A DNA stretch of 64,000 bases. It comes from Paragonimus westermani (lineage: Eukaryota; Platyhelminthes; Trematoda; Plagiorchiida; Troglotrematidae). This document shows, one piece after another, positions 44,530 through 55,709 of the stretch. Numbering within the stretch: the stretch's first letter is position 1; every line of letters starts with the position of its first letter. The position numbers and the translations under genes are program-made. The stretch lies in contig QNGE01001229.1 in the NCBI GenBank assembly GCA_008508345.1, positions 24,197 through 88,196 on the forward strand, read 5' to 3'. The notes beneath the pieces are model-generated. The model was not told the DNA's origin. It ran no database searches and worked only from the letters and a program-made list of their open reading frames with translations.

Positions 44530-47500
44530 GGTTGGCTCTTTATTTGGTTCACATTCTCAGTTGGCCTTCAGAGTGGTCACATACCCTTTAAATATGGTCT
44601 GGTTTATGACCGATTTTCCTTTGGATTGAGTGGCAAAAGAAGCTCTGTCCGGAAGCCAGTCTTTTTCTTTGTTCTTGCGTTAATCTCGGGTGGCCGAGTT
44701 AGCTGGGAATTTATGAACTAGTCCTGTACATTCCGTAGTCCGTTGCACATTACGGTCGACCGTCGTTCCCTCAGTCGCGGTTTCATTCAGCGTTATTCCA
44801 TTAACTGTTTACACACCCATAGGTCGTAGATCCAGGTACAAAAACCTAGAAAGAGAAATGGCAAAAATCGACCCTGAACTACTAATCATACTGCCCAAAG
44901 TCACGCGGCTCATTTGAGGGGTGATATTATCAACCAGCCTTCATGGCACTTGATATTTATTCGGGGAGGCAATATTCATAGAAACGGATAGACTGTTAAT
45001 TTTTACGAGTTGAATTCAGATGATTTTGTTTGAAAACAACGACGTCACATTCATTTTTCACTATTTGCCACTACCAAAAAAATCCTTTGATTTCAATAAT
45101 TATTTGCTTCCCCTAAGCTAAGGCAACTTAACTGTGCTTTTTACATCGATTATCTAGCTGTATGAAGGAATTAACGTACTCGTCAGTGGGAGTGGCATCA
45201 GGCGATGAAAATGTCAACCATAAAACGAACGCCTGTTTTCCCCAAAGTTGCCCACCGGCAATCGATCGCTACATGTCCAGAATGCGTGTCTTCACTGAAC
45301 AGCGCTGTGTAATTTAAACAAATTTTGTCAGAGTGGGAATTGAATAAAAAATATTCAGTGTTGGAAATTTTATAAACGATCAGCTAACTTTAAAGAGAAC
45401 TCACTGAAGAAAATCAGCGCAACCCCTTGACAACTTTGGTTGTAGTTCATCGTACAGTTTTGTTAACGTCACAAGGGTAGTTCACACCATGAATTTCATG
45501 GGAATCAGTTGTTAGACCACACTCAGCCAGATGTGTGTGGGCTAACGTGAAAAGCATGCAACAACTGGTTCATTTTGTCTTCCTTTCTTTGTTTAGACAC
45601 CAACGAGTATTGTGTTGATTAGAATTCCTAAAGGTGGGCGGAGATGCAACATTTTTGGTTAGCTTGATGATAATCTCAAGCGTGTGCAAAAAGCCTATTC
45701 ACTACTGACTTGCAATTGCGACTATGTCTATCCGAAATGAATATTATGTATCATCAGAAGAGAGTGTATTGTGGTTTGTTATACGCTACACCTACGATTA
45801 GTATGCAGTAGAGGTGCGGATATGGAGTATTCCTATTTTGAATATGAACACAACTACAATCCATAAGGTCACTCTTTTAACAAAAATAATATCTCAGGTG
45901 ATATGATGGAACTGGAAATCGGTTTGACCGGATACTATCTAAACAGCTAAGGTGGATAGACAAATTCAAGAGCAAAACGACTGGGCTCTTGATGTGGTCC
46001 TTTGGGTTGGTTGGTTCTGTGTTTGCTTCTTGACAGCGCTTTATCCTTGTGGGGTCATCGCGTGCATTCGCAACTCAAATTTTCTGTATTCGAGTCTCTT
46101 CTAAATACTTCGGTGCGAAGAAAAGCAATCGGATTAGGTCAGTGCGTTTGTAACCTTTTATGTACCTCACTATATAGCTTATGCGAAATGGTATTATATA
46201 TCTTTGACTTACAGCTGGGACTAGAATTTCGTTTCAAACGTGGATGGTGAGTAATTATTTGAGCTGTATTCCACTAGATGATAGCTGTTCAAAATCAGCA
46301 GAAAAATTTTGAATTTTCCATTTTCCATAGTGCGAATTCCGACGGACTCATAATACCTCGCAAACTAAGATTTGGAGATTCCTTCACACTTGAGTCTTGG
46401 TGTATAACAGTCTCATAAGTAAAACCTATTACTGTATTCGGAGCACCTTCCAAAGAAATGTGAACTATTGAATGTATTCATGTGATTACAACACTTCAGA
46501 AATGATGTAAATAATTTTTTGACAACAAACATTACAGGAAATATTCAGAACCAACCATAATTGGACTTCATACACAATCTAATGCACAGATAATCAGGCC
46601 TTTCATTCGTGACCAACAAATCAAATGGAAACCAATTATAGTGAATTATGAGACACACTTACGTTTTTGGGCAATTTTGGTCGTAGTCCCAGACAGATGC
46701 TCAGGTTCGTAACTCATCTTTTTTACGATACAACGGTTTTGCACACGCGAACAATTTATCGCACATCACTGATCAACCTCCGCAACTCAGAATGTCGTTA
46801 AACAACAAAACGGAATATCTCTGGCAATTTGTTTGCTCAACCAAGCGTCAGACTCAGTGAGAAATGAACAGTTACTTCAAAACACTCACCTAATCTAAAT
46901 AGAAAATCGAGATGCTTTGACTCGACTCAGTTTGTAGCCAACAATGTTAAATTATTGCAGAACTTCCTCAAAATCCTTTAGTTCGTTCCATATATGCTTG
47001 TGATGGCATTTCTCATTATAAAAATACAAATCGGAAAATCTGGAGTATTTCCTACTCAGACAATCTCAACCGTTACTGAGAACGAAACAGTTCTTCTTAA
47101 GAGGTGGTTAATCATTGGAGTCGGCGTTAGTGAATGCAATGGAACCATAAACGTCGCAAATGGATTAGTTGGAAGCCTATTAGCACAATTAAGCTGACGA
47201 CCTGAATATACCACTGATAAGTAGTTAAGTTGAATTGGTAATTTAGAAGGAACCAACAAGTGGAAAACCCGGTCTTCAGCAAGAGAAAGCTGCTGATTCT
47301 GCAGATTTTCATCCAAAAAAGAGAAGTTGGCAGAATTTCCGAAGGTAATATATTTTTTGATGTGTACCTCCAGATTTTTAGTCTGTTTGCGGTTTTAGAA
47401 CTCAAATTAACGTTTGATCTAACGTGCGTGAAAAGTGAGCGTTCAATTGAATTCTTCTGGCTGAATATAGCCCAAGGATAGCTCATCGTTTATAACAGGC

Positions 47501-47800
47501 CAGTAGTTCTTTTTGGTACTGTTACTTACACAAAAGAATACTCAACACCGGTCCACCATTTCCATCACATCGAACCAATTAGCTGCAATCGATTGTGGAG
47601 GCTTTTCAGACTGTTAATATGTGTTTAAATTCTAAATAGTATTTGATGGTCAGCCTTCTCCAAAACTAGACTAAGGTTACCAGCTTGACTGCATCTGTTT
47701 ATGAATGTTTTGACTGACCTAAATATAATTAGCCTAAACTTTGTATTGTTGACACATTGAACTATACACATCAGTGATTTTATACTCCACTTCAAATCGA
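44530..47800. other. Unassigned stretch
   Basis: No supported gene. Overlapping frames at 46994-47486 on both strands look protein-like in composition. The plus frame 47260-47481 has Pro-Val-Phe-Ser-Lys-Arg-Lys-Leu, possibly an RNase H FASRKL block, but this is a single short match. Confidence 0.4.
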
Positions 47801-48037
47801 TTACAAAAGATCTGACTCCTGTGTAACCTTCATTTCATCTGAAATGTCACAGTTCAGGTTGCCAGTTTTGAGTGGTTCTGAACAAAAAGGTCCAGATTGG
47901 TCACTATAATAAGGTTTACGATGCTCTTTGATGTAGAAGCATTCAACGGTCATTTCCGTTGTGTTTCGGCCCATCAGATACAGGTAGCCGGAATCAGTTT
48001 TACATCTCGTTGTTGTCAGTAAACTATGTTTATCCAA
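47801..48037 (-). pseudogene. Ty3/gypsy integrase core fossil
   Basis: The frame shows Tyr-Leu-Met-Gly-Arg-Asn-Thr-Thr-Glu-Met-Thr-Val-Glu, like YPLxNQxAETVAE. It continues with Tyr-Ser-Asp-Gln-Ser-Gly-Pro-Phe-Cys-Ser-Glu, like HSDQGxxFxSE with the second catalytic Asp kept. A Leu follows where FxELC stands. The YHP and Glu block is lost. The protein looks extracellular (five Cys, one Asn-Thr-Thr glycosylation site) and there is a possible donor AAG|GTTACA, so a host exon was considered; the integrase order explains it better. Confidence 0.42.
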
Positions 48038-48237
48038 AGAAGTGGATTTAAATAATTTCCATGTGATCTAAATTACTCATCAGACATTGGTTAGTCTCAT
48101 GATGGCTGACCTGGTCGGAGTTTCGAATTATAACACGATAGGACATCAGTTCCAATTTAGCGCAGATTATCGTTAACTCGTGAGTCTAGACAAAACTGAA
48201 ATTGTATTACTAACAAGTAGTGTGGCAGATTTATGAA

Positions 48238-48334
48238 TTTAGATGAGACCCAACTGTGAAAAGTCAGGGCTTCGGCTGGATTCGAACCAGCNCCAGCCGA
48301 AGCCCTGACTTTTCACAGTTGGGTCTCATCTAAA
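48238..48334. repeat. Perfect 42-bp inverted repeat around a single N
   Basis: 48238-48279 and 48293-48334 are exact reverse complements, separated by 13 bases that include the N at 48292. On the minus strand 48275-48291 reads GCTGGTTCGAATCCAGC, a perfect T-arm-like hairpin (5-bp stem, TTCGAAT loop), so each arm runs out of a tRNA or SINE-like 3' end. In DNA this AT-rich and decayed, perfect arms suggest either very recent origin or an assembly join of a contig end with its own reverse complement. Confidence 0.92.
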
Positions 48335-50176
48335 AGCTGAAATTAATGTTAAAGTATGTGTTAGAATTTCTGGTACATGAAGTTCTATTTAATGAAATTT
48401 TTCCGCTCGAAATTATTGATTGGATCACATTGCTTTTTTAAAAGAGATAGCGCTAACCAACACAGCGTCTCTTCTTTTCCCAGGACGACGAGCTGCCAGC
48501 GAGCTACCTAGTCACCAAAAACCTCTCACAGCAAGTTGTAAGCCTTTTTAAACGGATACAGAAAGAACCAGGCAGAAACATTACGGCGGATGTATTAGAA
48601 GCATAGTTTAATTCGCAGGGATTGTCGTGTTCAGTTACATCCATCGATTTCTCTTTGCCGTTTTTGATGTTTGCTGGAAAAACTGGTTTATAAGGTGAAA
48701 ACTTTCAAGTTATTCTGGAGTTTCTTCCGCAGTGTGCATCTTATTTTTGCTTAACCAAAACGGGCATCTGATTAAATCGATCCAGAAGTGAAAGTGTGAT
48801 AATTCGAAGCTTTTTCTTGGTTTTGTAAACCGCTTGGTATTAGACACATTTTTATCACGTGTTATTACTTCCCACTGACACTTTAGTGGATCACGTGATA
48901 AATAACATCGGTCACACACCGGGTACAATCAATTTTTAGAACTTCTTTACTTCAGTAAACTTTTTGAACAGTCAGGATAAAAGACGGACAATACGTGTCT
49001 TAGGTGATCACTGGCATGTATGCATCGTGCTGCGATTCATTTTCCTAATTGAATTATGCTCACGCCTTACCTTTTTTATATTCTCCATTTATTGAGTTGT
49101 ACCTTACTCACAACCAGACGCACCTAAACTTTCACTGCTGAATAGAAACTTCTTGCTACCCGACACAGTCTGCTCACACATAAATTGTATCATGTAACAA
49201 CATACTTAACAATAGACGGGATCTCTTCTTGTAGGACACTCAAGTTAATGGTTGTAAATGGCACATTGCCAAAAATATTTTCTGAAATTTTATTCCGATG
49301 CGTAAAATGTGAGTTTTTAAATCTACCTTGTCAATAAAGTAATGTACACCACTTGGTTACGGACTTCAAATACATAATAAAATTAGACAGGAGGAACGAC
49401 GACTTGCGCCTACAAATTTATTTACTTCCAAACAAAAACGTGTTTAACGGATGGTTTTCTCAGAATAGTGCATAGTGTTGTACCTTACTTACAAAAAGAA
49501 CATTAAAAATTTCATTTGGATGAACTGTCATTTTTAACGACCCATCCGTCGATATGACAGTCACAAGTTCCGAATAGTCCTATATCCTTCTGACCATCTT
49601 GAAAACTTGTCCCCGCTGTTGTTCACTAAAATATGGTTTTCTACGACCAACAGTGCAGATTAGAATTTACGGTTAATCTCTCAGGTTATCCAAACACATT
49701 TCAAGGATGACAAGTGTTGTTTCTAAAAGTACTCCAGAGTGATTCGTCTCTTTGTTACTTAGTGGGTATTTCTAACCAGGTAGAGTGTGATTTGCGATGA
49801 CACTTGTGGAATATAATTTTGAAACTGTTAACTCCAAAAGCCTCCATGTATCACACTGCACTAACCTGACGTTTTTCTTGTTTCCGCAAATTTCCAGTTA
49901 TCTTCTACTTGTAGATTAATCACATTCCTTTGTTTCAATCGTCCTGGTCGACCGCGATGCTTGAATGTCCATTCGCGTACAGTTTACCAAATCAAATGAA
50001 CTTTAATGTTCCTGTCCAAAACAACGTTAATTCACAAGAAGTTCCTGTTACATCGTGCATATTTATCACATCAACCTGCAGCAGTTTATAAACAGTAAAC
50101 AACCAACACCGAAACTTCGACTAAGTTGTGCATTTAAAAGCTACTTTGGTCATCGCATTGTGTAATAGAGAACGGC
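48335..50176. other. Unassigned stretch with one hairpin
   Basis: Apart from the E-box hairpin at 48852-48901, nothing is supported. The minus frame 48928-48710 spans that hairpin and matches no family I know. Confidence 0.45.
48852..48901. repeat. Inverted repeat with two CACGTG boxes
   Basis: TTATCACGTG (48852-48861) and CACGTGATAA (48892-48901) are exact inverted 10-mers around a 30-base loop. Each contains the palindrome CACGTG, the E-box bound by bHLH factors of the Myc/USF type. No promoter or gene is seen nearby, so a regulatory role is unproven. Confidence 0.6.
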
Positions 50177-50389
50177 GTGGTTATTATATCTGACAAATAT
50201 TCAAGTCACAAACAAAATTGTTTTACTTCTCACTTTATTGGTTTGTTTTCACTTGTCATTGCGACGCCATATTCACGAAATTTGCAAATATATCCTTTTC
50301 TGTCGTCAAGTAATTTCTCGTTGATTAGCAAATATCCATTCAGATATAATTTTCCAAGGATTTCTGATTTCAGAGTTAGTATCAGTTAA
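50177..50389 (+). pseudogene. Integrase core fossil (partial)
   Basis: The frame starts Val-Ile-Ile-Ser-Asp-Lys-Tyr, like VIISDNG with the second catalytic Asp kept. After a few extra residues it has Cys-Phe-Thr-Ser-His-Phe, like xFTSxxF, and then Ala-Thr-Pro-Tyr-Ser-Arg-Asn at residues that fit TTPYHPQxN to within one position of the SD block. The Glu is not recognisable. The second half of the frame is AT-rich and matches nothing. Confidence 0.42.
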
Positions 50390-51440
50390 ACGTTTCGTTT
50401 ACATTTTGACTTTTCTCAGAAGAATCGAGCTAAACAAAACTCGGACGAAAGTTTGCAATTGCTTTATGTCAAAATGTTCACCAAAGTATTTCGACAAAAC
50501 TGGTTGAGTCATGAAACTAAACTTACCTAATACTGTTATGTGCACAATAAATTAATGAACATGTCTCACACTTTGAACCAGAATGTTCCGAGTGAAAATT
50601 GGTATAAAATGAAGTAAGCTTATAGGAGGTGTTAGGGATGAAACAGTGAAACGTAAATCTCGGAGGTTTCATCTGCTCTCCATGCTAGAAAAAGTCAGCC
50701 GTAAGGAGCTGAACATGCTCACGCTATATGCTCCACTACTTGCATGAAGATTACAGTAAGTATAATACATTGGTGAGTCCGATAAAAAAAATGGTTCTCC
50801 CAGATTATCGAAGTGTCATCTTCACTTTTAGGTAATTAGCTCCAGGTTGGGGTTCTGTATTTTATACTCACTTCTTAACATTTTATAAACAGAAACCTAG
50901 AAGCATTCGAAAGCCTCAGGTTAAATTACTGCGAATAATTTTTGGTTATATAGCAACTATGTCACGGCGACAAACTACTTGGGGTAGTTGTTAGAAACTA
51001 TACTCAACGTGGCTGAGTTTTCAGAAACTTGACAGTCTACCTGTTTTGTGTACAACACTGTTGTTCCTATACCGTGGATGCATTAAAGCCATTTCCTAAT
51101 GGCCTCTCAAAAACATTCGTTGTTTTTATGTAGAGTTCTTTAACAGTGACCTTCGTAGCTGACGTTGTCGTTTATTGAGAAAAATGATTTGAAGGAACTA
51201 AGTGAATTTGTCATGTCATACGCGACCAATCGTTCTAAAGCAAACAGTTATTTTGAATGAAGCGACTGAATTTTTGCTAACTCTTGAACAAACCAAGAGA
51301 ATCTTTTTGGTTGCGGCGGTTACCAAAGTAAACAATAGTCTTCCTCAAATCTGTTGAGCTCACAGTTATTTTTCCGGTTGCAGTTTTGTTTACTCAGTCT
51401 ACAAGATTATTGATTTAGGGCACAACTAACACAAGACAAT
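50390..51440. other. Unassigned stretch
   Basis: I found no domain blocks, tRNA or shared repeat between the two integrase pieces. Confidence 0.5.
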
Positions 51441-51644
51441 TTACTCGAGAAAACGAGTACTTTCACAGAGCTCGGTGTTGACAGTGTTAGTGCCAGGTTT
51501 AACCGGACACAATGACAGTTTAGAAGTTGGATGATGTTTTAGTGGGCTGCAACGCAGTTTACGTGAATTGCTTCTAAGGACACCCGGAATATTGCTGTAA
51601 TGTTCACTTTTATCAATGCAAAGGCAAACAGATGAGCATTTCAA
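51441..51644 (-). pseudogene. Integrase core fossil (partial)
   Basis: The frame has Cys-Ile-Asp-Lys-Ser-Glu-His-Tyr-Ser-Asn near residues 9-18, like xSDxGExFxN with the Asp kept. Twenty-six to 28 residues after the Asp come His-His-Pro-Thr-Ser, against YHPxS at 27-29 in the family. The catalytic Glu position, about 35 residues after the Asp, holds Cys. The near-exact spacing is the main support; flanking blocks are absent. Confidence 0.42.
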
Positions 51645-52592
51645 AGTGAAGAATAACCACAGTACTGTTTGAAATACTCACGGTAATCCCCTGAACTTCA
51701 GATTATTACTTTGCAACGCCTAGTCTGTAAGATGGTTAATTATGTCCTAGCGTTCGTCACACTCCGTTCTATCTAGCTTACGGGGTTTGATTCTAGTCCG
51801 TTCTGTACAAACTTACTTCACTGTCTTTCAAATGGCCAAATTCATTTTTTCAAGAAAACGCCAAAGATAAGCGACTCGAATGTTCGTGGACCGATCTACA
51901 GAATGTCTGCAGTGGTCAGTCCTTATGGTGTATTGCCTGAAATAACTAGTCAGTACACTACAAACAGCTGCACTTAGGTAAACCTATTTTAAGTGTCAGA
52001 CAAACATCAAAAACGACTTTAAGGACACGCGTGTGCTATACGCACACAAAGTGAGCAACGCAGCAGGACAAAACCGTGGCTGGCGCTTTTGTGCAGTGCG
52101 CTAGACCAGGAGGCAGTAACTTGACACGACCTGAAAAAAGATGCTGGCACTAAGAAAAATGAATTTAAGTGCACAACAGTTTGGCGCTCTGCTGTGAAGA
52201 GCGAAAACTGTTCTTTGTAACTTTTGAATAAGCATAACTCTACGTAACACGACCACAAAAGAGTGGTGCAGGAGACGTTAACTGAAGTGAATGAACGGAG
52301 GTTAGGAGATCGAAAAGCAACGTAGGAATGTTTCGGCTACCGAAATAGCGTTCAGGCCGAACATGTAATAAAGGACGGTACAAACGAAACTCCAACAACC
52401 TCTCGCAGATTTGCGGTTCTTGGAAAGGATGTTCTCTAAATGGGTTTTGAGTTAAACGTTCTTGTAGATACACCGAAGGTCGTGTTTGCTAGACTTACCA
52501 CTGATAACTTGTTACATGTACTGATGGAAAAATAACAACCTGGACAAACTACCCTTTCTGAAGAAAACAACAGAAAGAACCGCTATTCTACT
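51645..52592. other. Unassigned stretch
   Basis: Minus frames at 52019-52258 and 52240-52473 show no recognised domain, and no repeat is visible. Confidence 0.45.
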
Positions 52593-53130
52593 AAGCGCAC
52601 CTGAACTGGCAGCCCGAAAACGAATGGCCACTGACAGCGTTCCGTTTGCTTAAAGTGACCACCGTCATTGCACTTAGAAAGTGGGACAAAAATTTAGATT
52701 CCACAGTGAATATCTGCCCAGTGGAGCTTTGTGATGTTATTCATTACGTTCGATCCATACAGGACCGCCGTCAGTCAGACTACTACTCCAGAAGCACACT
52801 GAAACCGTGGCCAAGTTTATCTTTGAATTGATATGCGTGCAGCTCCGAACTCACCATCTTTGGGACTGTGTGGATGCCGTTATCCTTATTCCAGAACCTT
52901 TAACTTGAATTCCCATGTAAAAAGTCCTCAGAAAGCAGACTTTGTCAAGAGTTAAAATCTCTCCACCTAATTAAAATTCACAGAACAAAAGATAAACGGA
53001 AACCGATTGTAAATGGCCGTTTTTCAATAATGCTATTACCGTTCGATAAAACTCGTAGGTTGGCCTATCGTGTGTGTATAAAAGATTCGTCTCAAATGCG
53101 AACGCTTCCAGTGATTGTTACAATCACTGA
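52593..53130 (+). pseudogene. Probable RT part of a gypsy fossil
   Basis: Near 53060 the strand reads Val-Gly-Leu-Ser-Cys-Val-Tyr-Lys-Arg-Phe-Val-Ser-Asn, a good match to the RT thumb LGLxSYYRRFVxN. It is about 110 residues ahead of the RNase H at 53.4 kb (62 in the family, so about 150 bp extra). Just before it, in another frame, Pro-Phe-Asp-Lys-Thr-Arg resembles PDPEKTRA. Phe-Gly-Thr-Val-Trp-Met-Pro near 52860 may be a shortened G...RMPFGL block. The protein-like frame 52593-52831 matches no RT block. Confidence 0.38.
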
Positions 53131-53311
53131 CCAGTATGTCAGCGTTTCAGTGAATTTTAGACTTCATCGCTTAGGGACGAAGGCTACTTTTAACAAACTA
53201 ATGTAGTTTTATATATATGGTTTGGACTGAGCTGCCTATTAAATGGTGATAAGACGACCATAGCTTTAATGTTGATACGTTTAAAAACTAATCGCAGCTT
53301 CAGACATCCTG

Positions 53312-53800
53312 ATGGAAGTGGTTCACCTGTATTTCCTTAGACCAAGCATCTGTGATGAGCTTCACAACCACTATCCTCAGAACGCAGTTATTGTTCAGCC
53401 GTCTGTCTTGCTCGGTATGGACGCGTCTAGTGTGCGTTTTGGCACTGTAGTGTTGAGAACAAAATGTGATTGCCATCTTGCTTATATAAAAGAGTCGAGT
53501 TTGGTTAAAAACGCCTCAAGTGTCTTGATGTCTGTAGCTTTTGAATAATATTATGGTCGTTTCATATGCCTCAGCAAAGTTTGTTCATCTAGGGCAAGCA
53601 TTTCCGAAGATTATCAGCCACTTTGCTTCCAGTCATAATATGGTTGCGCACAATAGCTTTCCAGCACCTCTAAGCATATTACAAAGGAGTTTACACCGCA
53701 TACCTTCAGCAGATGGGCCTGCCTGCAGGCAATGGCCCCGATTTGAGGATGAGCAGCTGCATGTATCAACCGGACGAAAAATTGGATGTACACTACCACG
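53312..53800 (+). pseudogene. Ty3/gypsy RNase H fossil
   Basis: The frame from 53312 has His-Tyr-Pro-Gln, then Leu-Leu-Gly-Met-Asp-Ala-Ser-Ser at residues 33-40 followed by Phe-Gly-Thr-Val-Val-Leu. This matches HYDP...TDASxxGxGAVLL with the catalytic Asp intact. Then His-Leu-Ala-Tyr-Ile-Lys-Glu-Ser-Ser-Leu resembles RPIAYASRSL. After a stop at 53546 comes Ser-Phe-His-Met...Leu-Phe-Ile, stop, Gly-Lys-His-Phe, matching the KRFHxYLFGRHF block. In another frame, Pro-Leu-Ser-Ile-Leu-Gln and His-Arg-Ile-Pro near 53670-53705 fit PLxxIFGSKKGIP. Five blocks agree in order, making this the fullest RNase H here. Confidence 0.62.
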
Positions 53801-54884
53801 TCGTTAGGATGGAAAACCGTATGTGGAAAAAACATTGTCCTATAACTGGGAACGAGTTCGTACACATACACCGGTTTTGAAGCACGGTCAAAAAGTAACA
53901 GTCCAGTTTAGTTTTGAATGAGTTGCATTGTATATGCACGATGTACCGATCCCATCGTTCTGACTGAACGTCGACGGAAATGCTAAGTTTGCGTCTCCTT
54001 TGTCCACGTCGTAATTTGGGACCGTGAATTCGAATGCAACACAATTTTGCGCCGAAATATTAGTGGCGTATATTACTGATCACTTCTGAGTATACAGAGC
54101 TCTGGCGTTTTCTAGTGAGTGTATTTAACATAGTCGTACTTAAAAAATTTATGATGAAACTTTCACACAATATCTCTCGATGTCCCGATGTATATTGATT
54201 TCGGGTAACACATAACGAACCGTTATTGCTTTTGATGCTGTTTTGAAGGTAGTTCTGAGAGGTTTACAAAATTTCAAATCCTATTTTACCTAATAGACAC
54301 TGTAATAGTTTGCGTTTTGCTCACTTTTAGCTATGTACCTATGGATTTCAGGATCTATACACATAATAATTAGTTTGTGCCAACATGAATTCAGCTGTTC
54401 AGTTTTTATTTGTCTGTGGGAGCCCAAACTACGAAGGGTGATTGCTTTAAATCAACGTGGTAAATTCCACCAGGATCAACATCCGGAGCTGAATAGTAGC
54501 TGACTTCTTAATACTATGTTGTAAAGCGCGATTCACCAAACGACTGCGCCCAACGTATATGTTTATGATTTATAAAACTGGCAGTCAGCAGTTGAAGGAC
54601 ACTGAAGGATTATTACTGCAAACTCATCATTCTTGCAGCTAACCTATCGGCACAACAGTATACTTGTTATGATCACAGATAAGTAGGTGTTTAAGTTTTC
54701 TACCACGGAATCAGCATTATTCAGAATAGAATACGACTGTTTTCTAGGCGTTTTAAAACAGACATGCATAAAGTTGTCAACGAGGAACTAGCCAACTGAG
54801 ATGCTTCATGAAAGTGTAGGCCACAGTTCTGGTCCCAGTTGTTGCAAAAAACTATACTACTAACGGCCCTGATAACGACAAGAC
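53801..54884. other. Unassigned stretch
   Basis: Integrase of the plus-strand fossil would lie here. I found no WWPGID or SDNG block worth calling. Confidence 0.4.
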
Positions 54885-55709
54885 TTACGTGTGGTAGATT
54901 TTTCGGAAGGGATCTGGTGAAAAGTCTACACGAGCGACAAAACTTCCGTCAACTGTGACTGATGATCGATTTCTTAGTGTTCGTTTCTTGACCGGTACGT
55001 AGGGTACGGTCGGACAGAAATGACGAAAACAATAGTCGTCTACCCCGATTTTTATTAAATTCAACCGTTTAAACATCTGCTAGCTATATGAACTTTAGAA
55101 ACAATCGTACAATCGGAAACCAACGTTTGGACTATAATTCGTGTCAAGTAAATGTCGGAATCAGCAGAACAAATCGAATGACCTCCTTTCCGGAACGGAT
55201 ATACAAAATGTCAAACTTTCTGCCATGTAACATTCCATTCAGGCTGTCTACACCGAACTCGTAGCCCCACGGACAGATTGACAAGTTTAAGCTACGGACG
55301 CCATTCGTTAGAACATATCTATCCATATGTGATTTCTATACCAGTGTTTCCTGCAGAAACGTCGACTGCCAAAGGATACACTGTGGTGCCCTTAAAAGTA
55401 CAAGAATAAGCCATCGCTTCTCTCTAAAATCGACACTTGTACGAAGTAAAGTAAACTTGGAGAGGTCAATCAATAGCGTACAGAATAAGCTAAGCAAGCG
55501 CTGAATAAGAAGTGTGGTGCACCAATGTGAATCCTACCATGTGTGCAGCCTAGAAAACTCTCCATTGATCCGATCAGAATGAACGTTACTGACCAGATAA
55601 ACAAACTGAGGATCTGGTGCCACTTGTGGAACAGCGGAATACATTCTGGACGGCGACCACTGTCAAATTGTCTGTTATTTGCAATTTTTCTGTTTACATG
55701 CGTAAACAA
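54885..55709 (-). pseudogene. Gypsy-type RNase H fossil
   Basis: Three minus frames in series fit one domain. 55709-55470 has Thr-Phe-Ile-Leu-Ile-Gly-Ser-Met-Glu-Ser-Phe-Leu-Gly, like PFILxTDASxFGxG with the Asp changed to Ser. 55326-55144 has Arg-Tyr...Trp-Gly-Tyr-Glu-Phe and then Leu-His-Gly-Arg-Lys-Phe-Asp-Ile-Leu, like NYxxTEKExLAxVWAxEYF...YLxGRKFxILTDH. 55076-54885 opens Lys-Arg-Leu...Val-Asp-Asp-Tyr-Cys-Phe-Arg, like RLxRWxLxLQxYDFxI. Extra residues lie in the middle part. The second half of the last frame is unmatched. Confidence 0.42.

Noticed and set aside
47056..47316. C2-like or host exon in a clean 86-codon minus frame
   Set aside because: The similarity to a C2 domain was only a loose NPFAxF pattern; both strands are open here and neither matches firmly.
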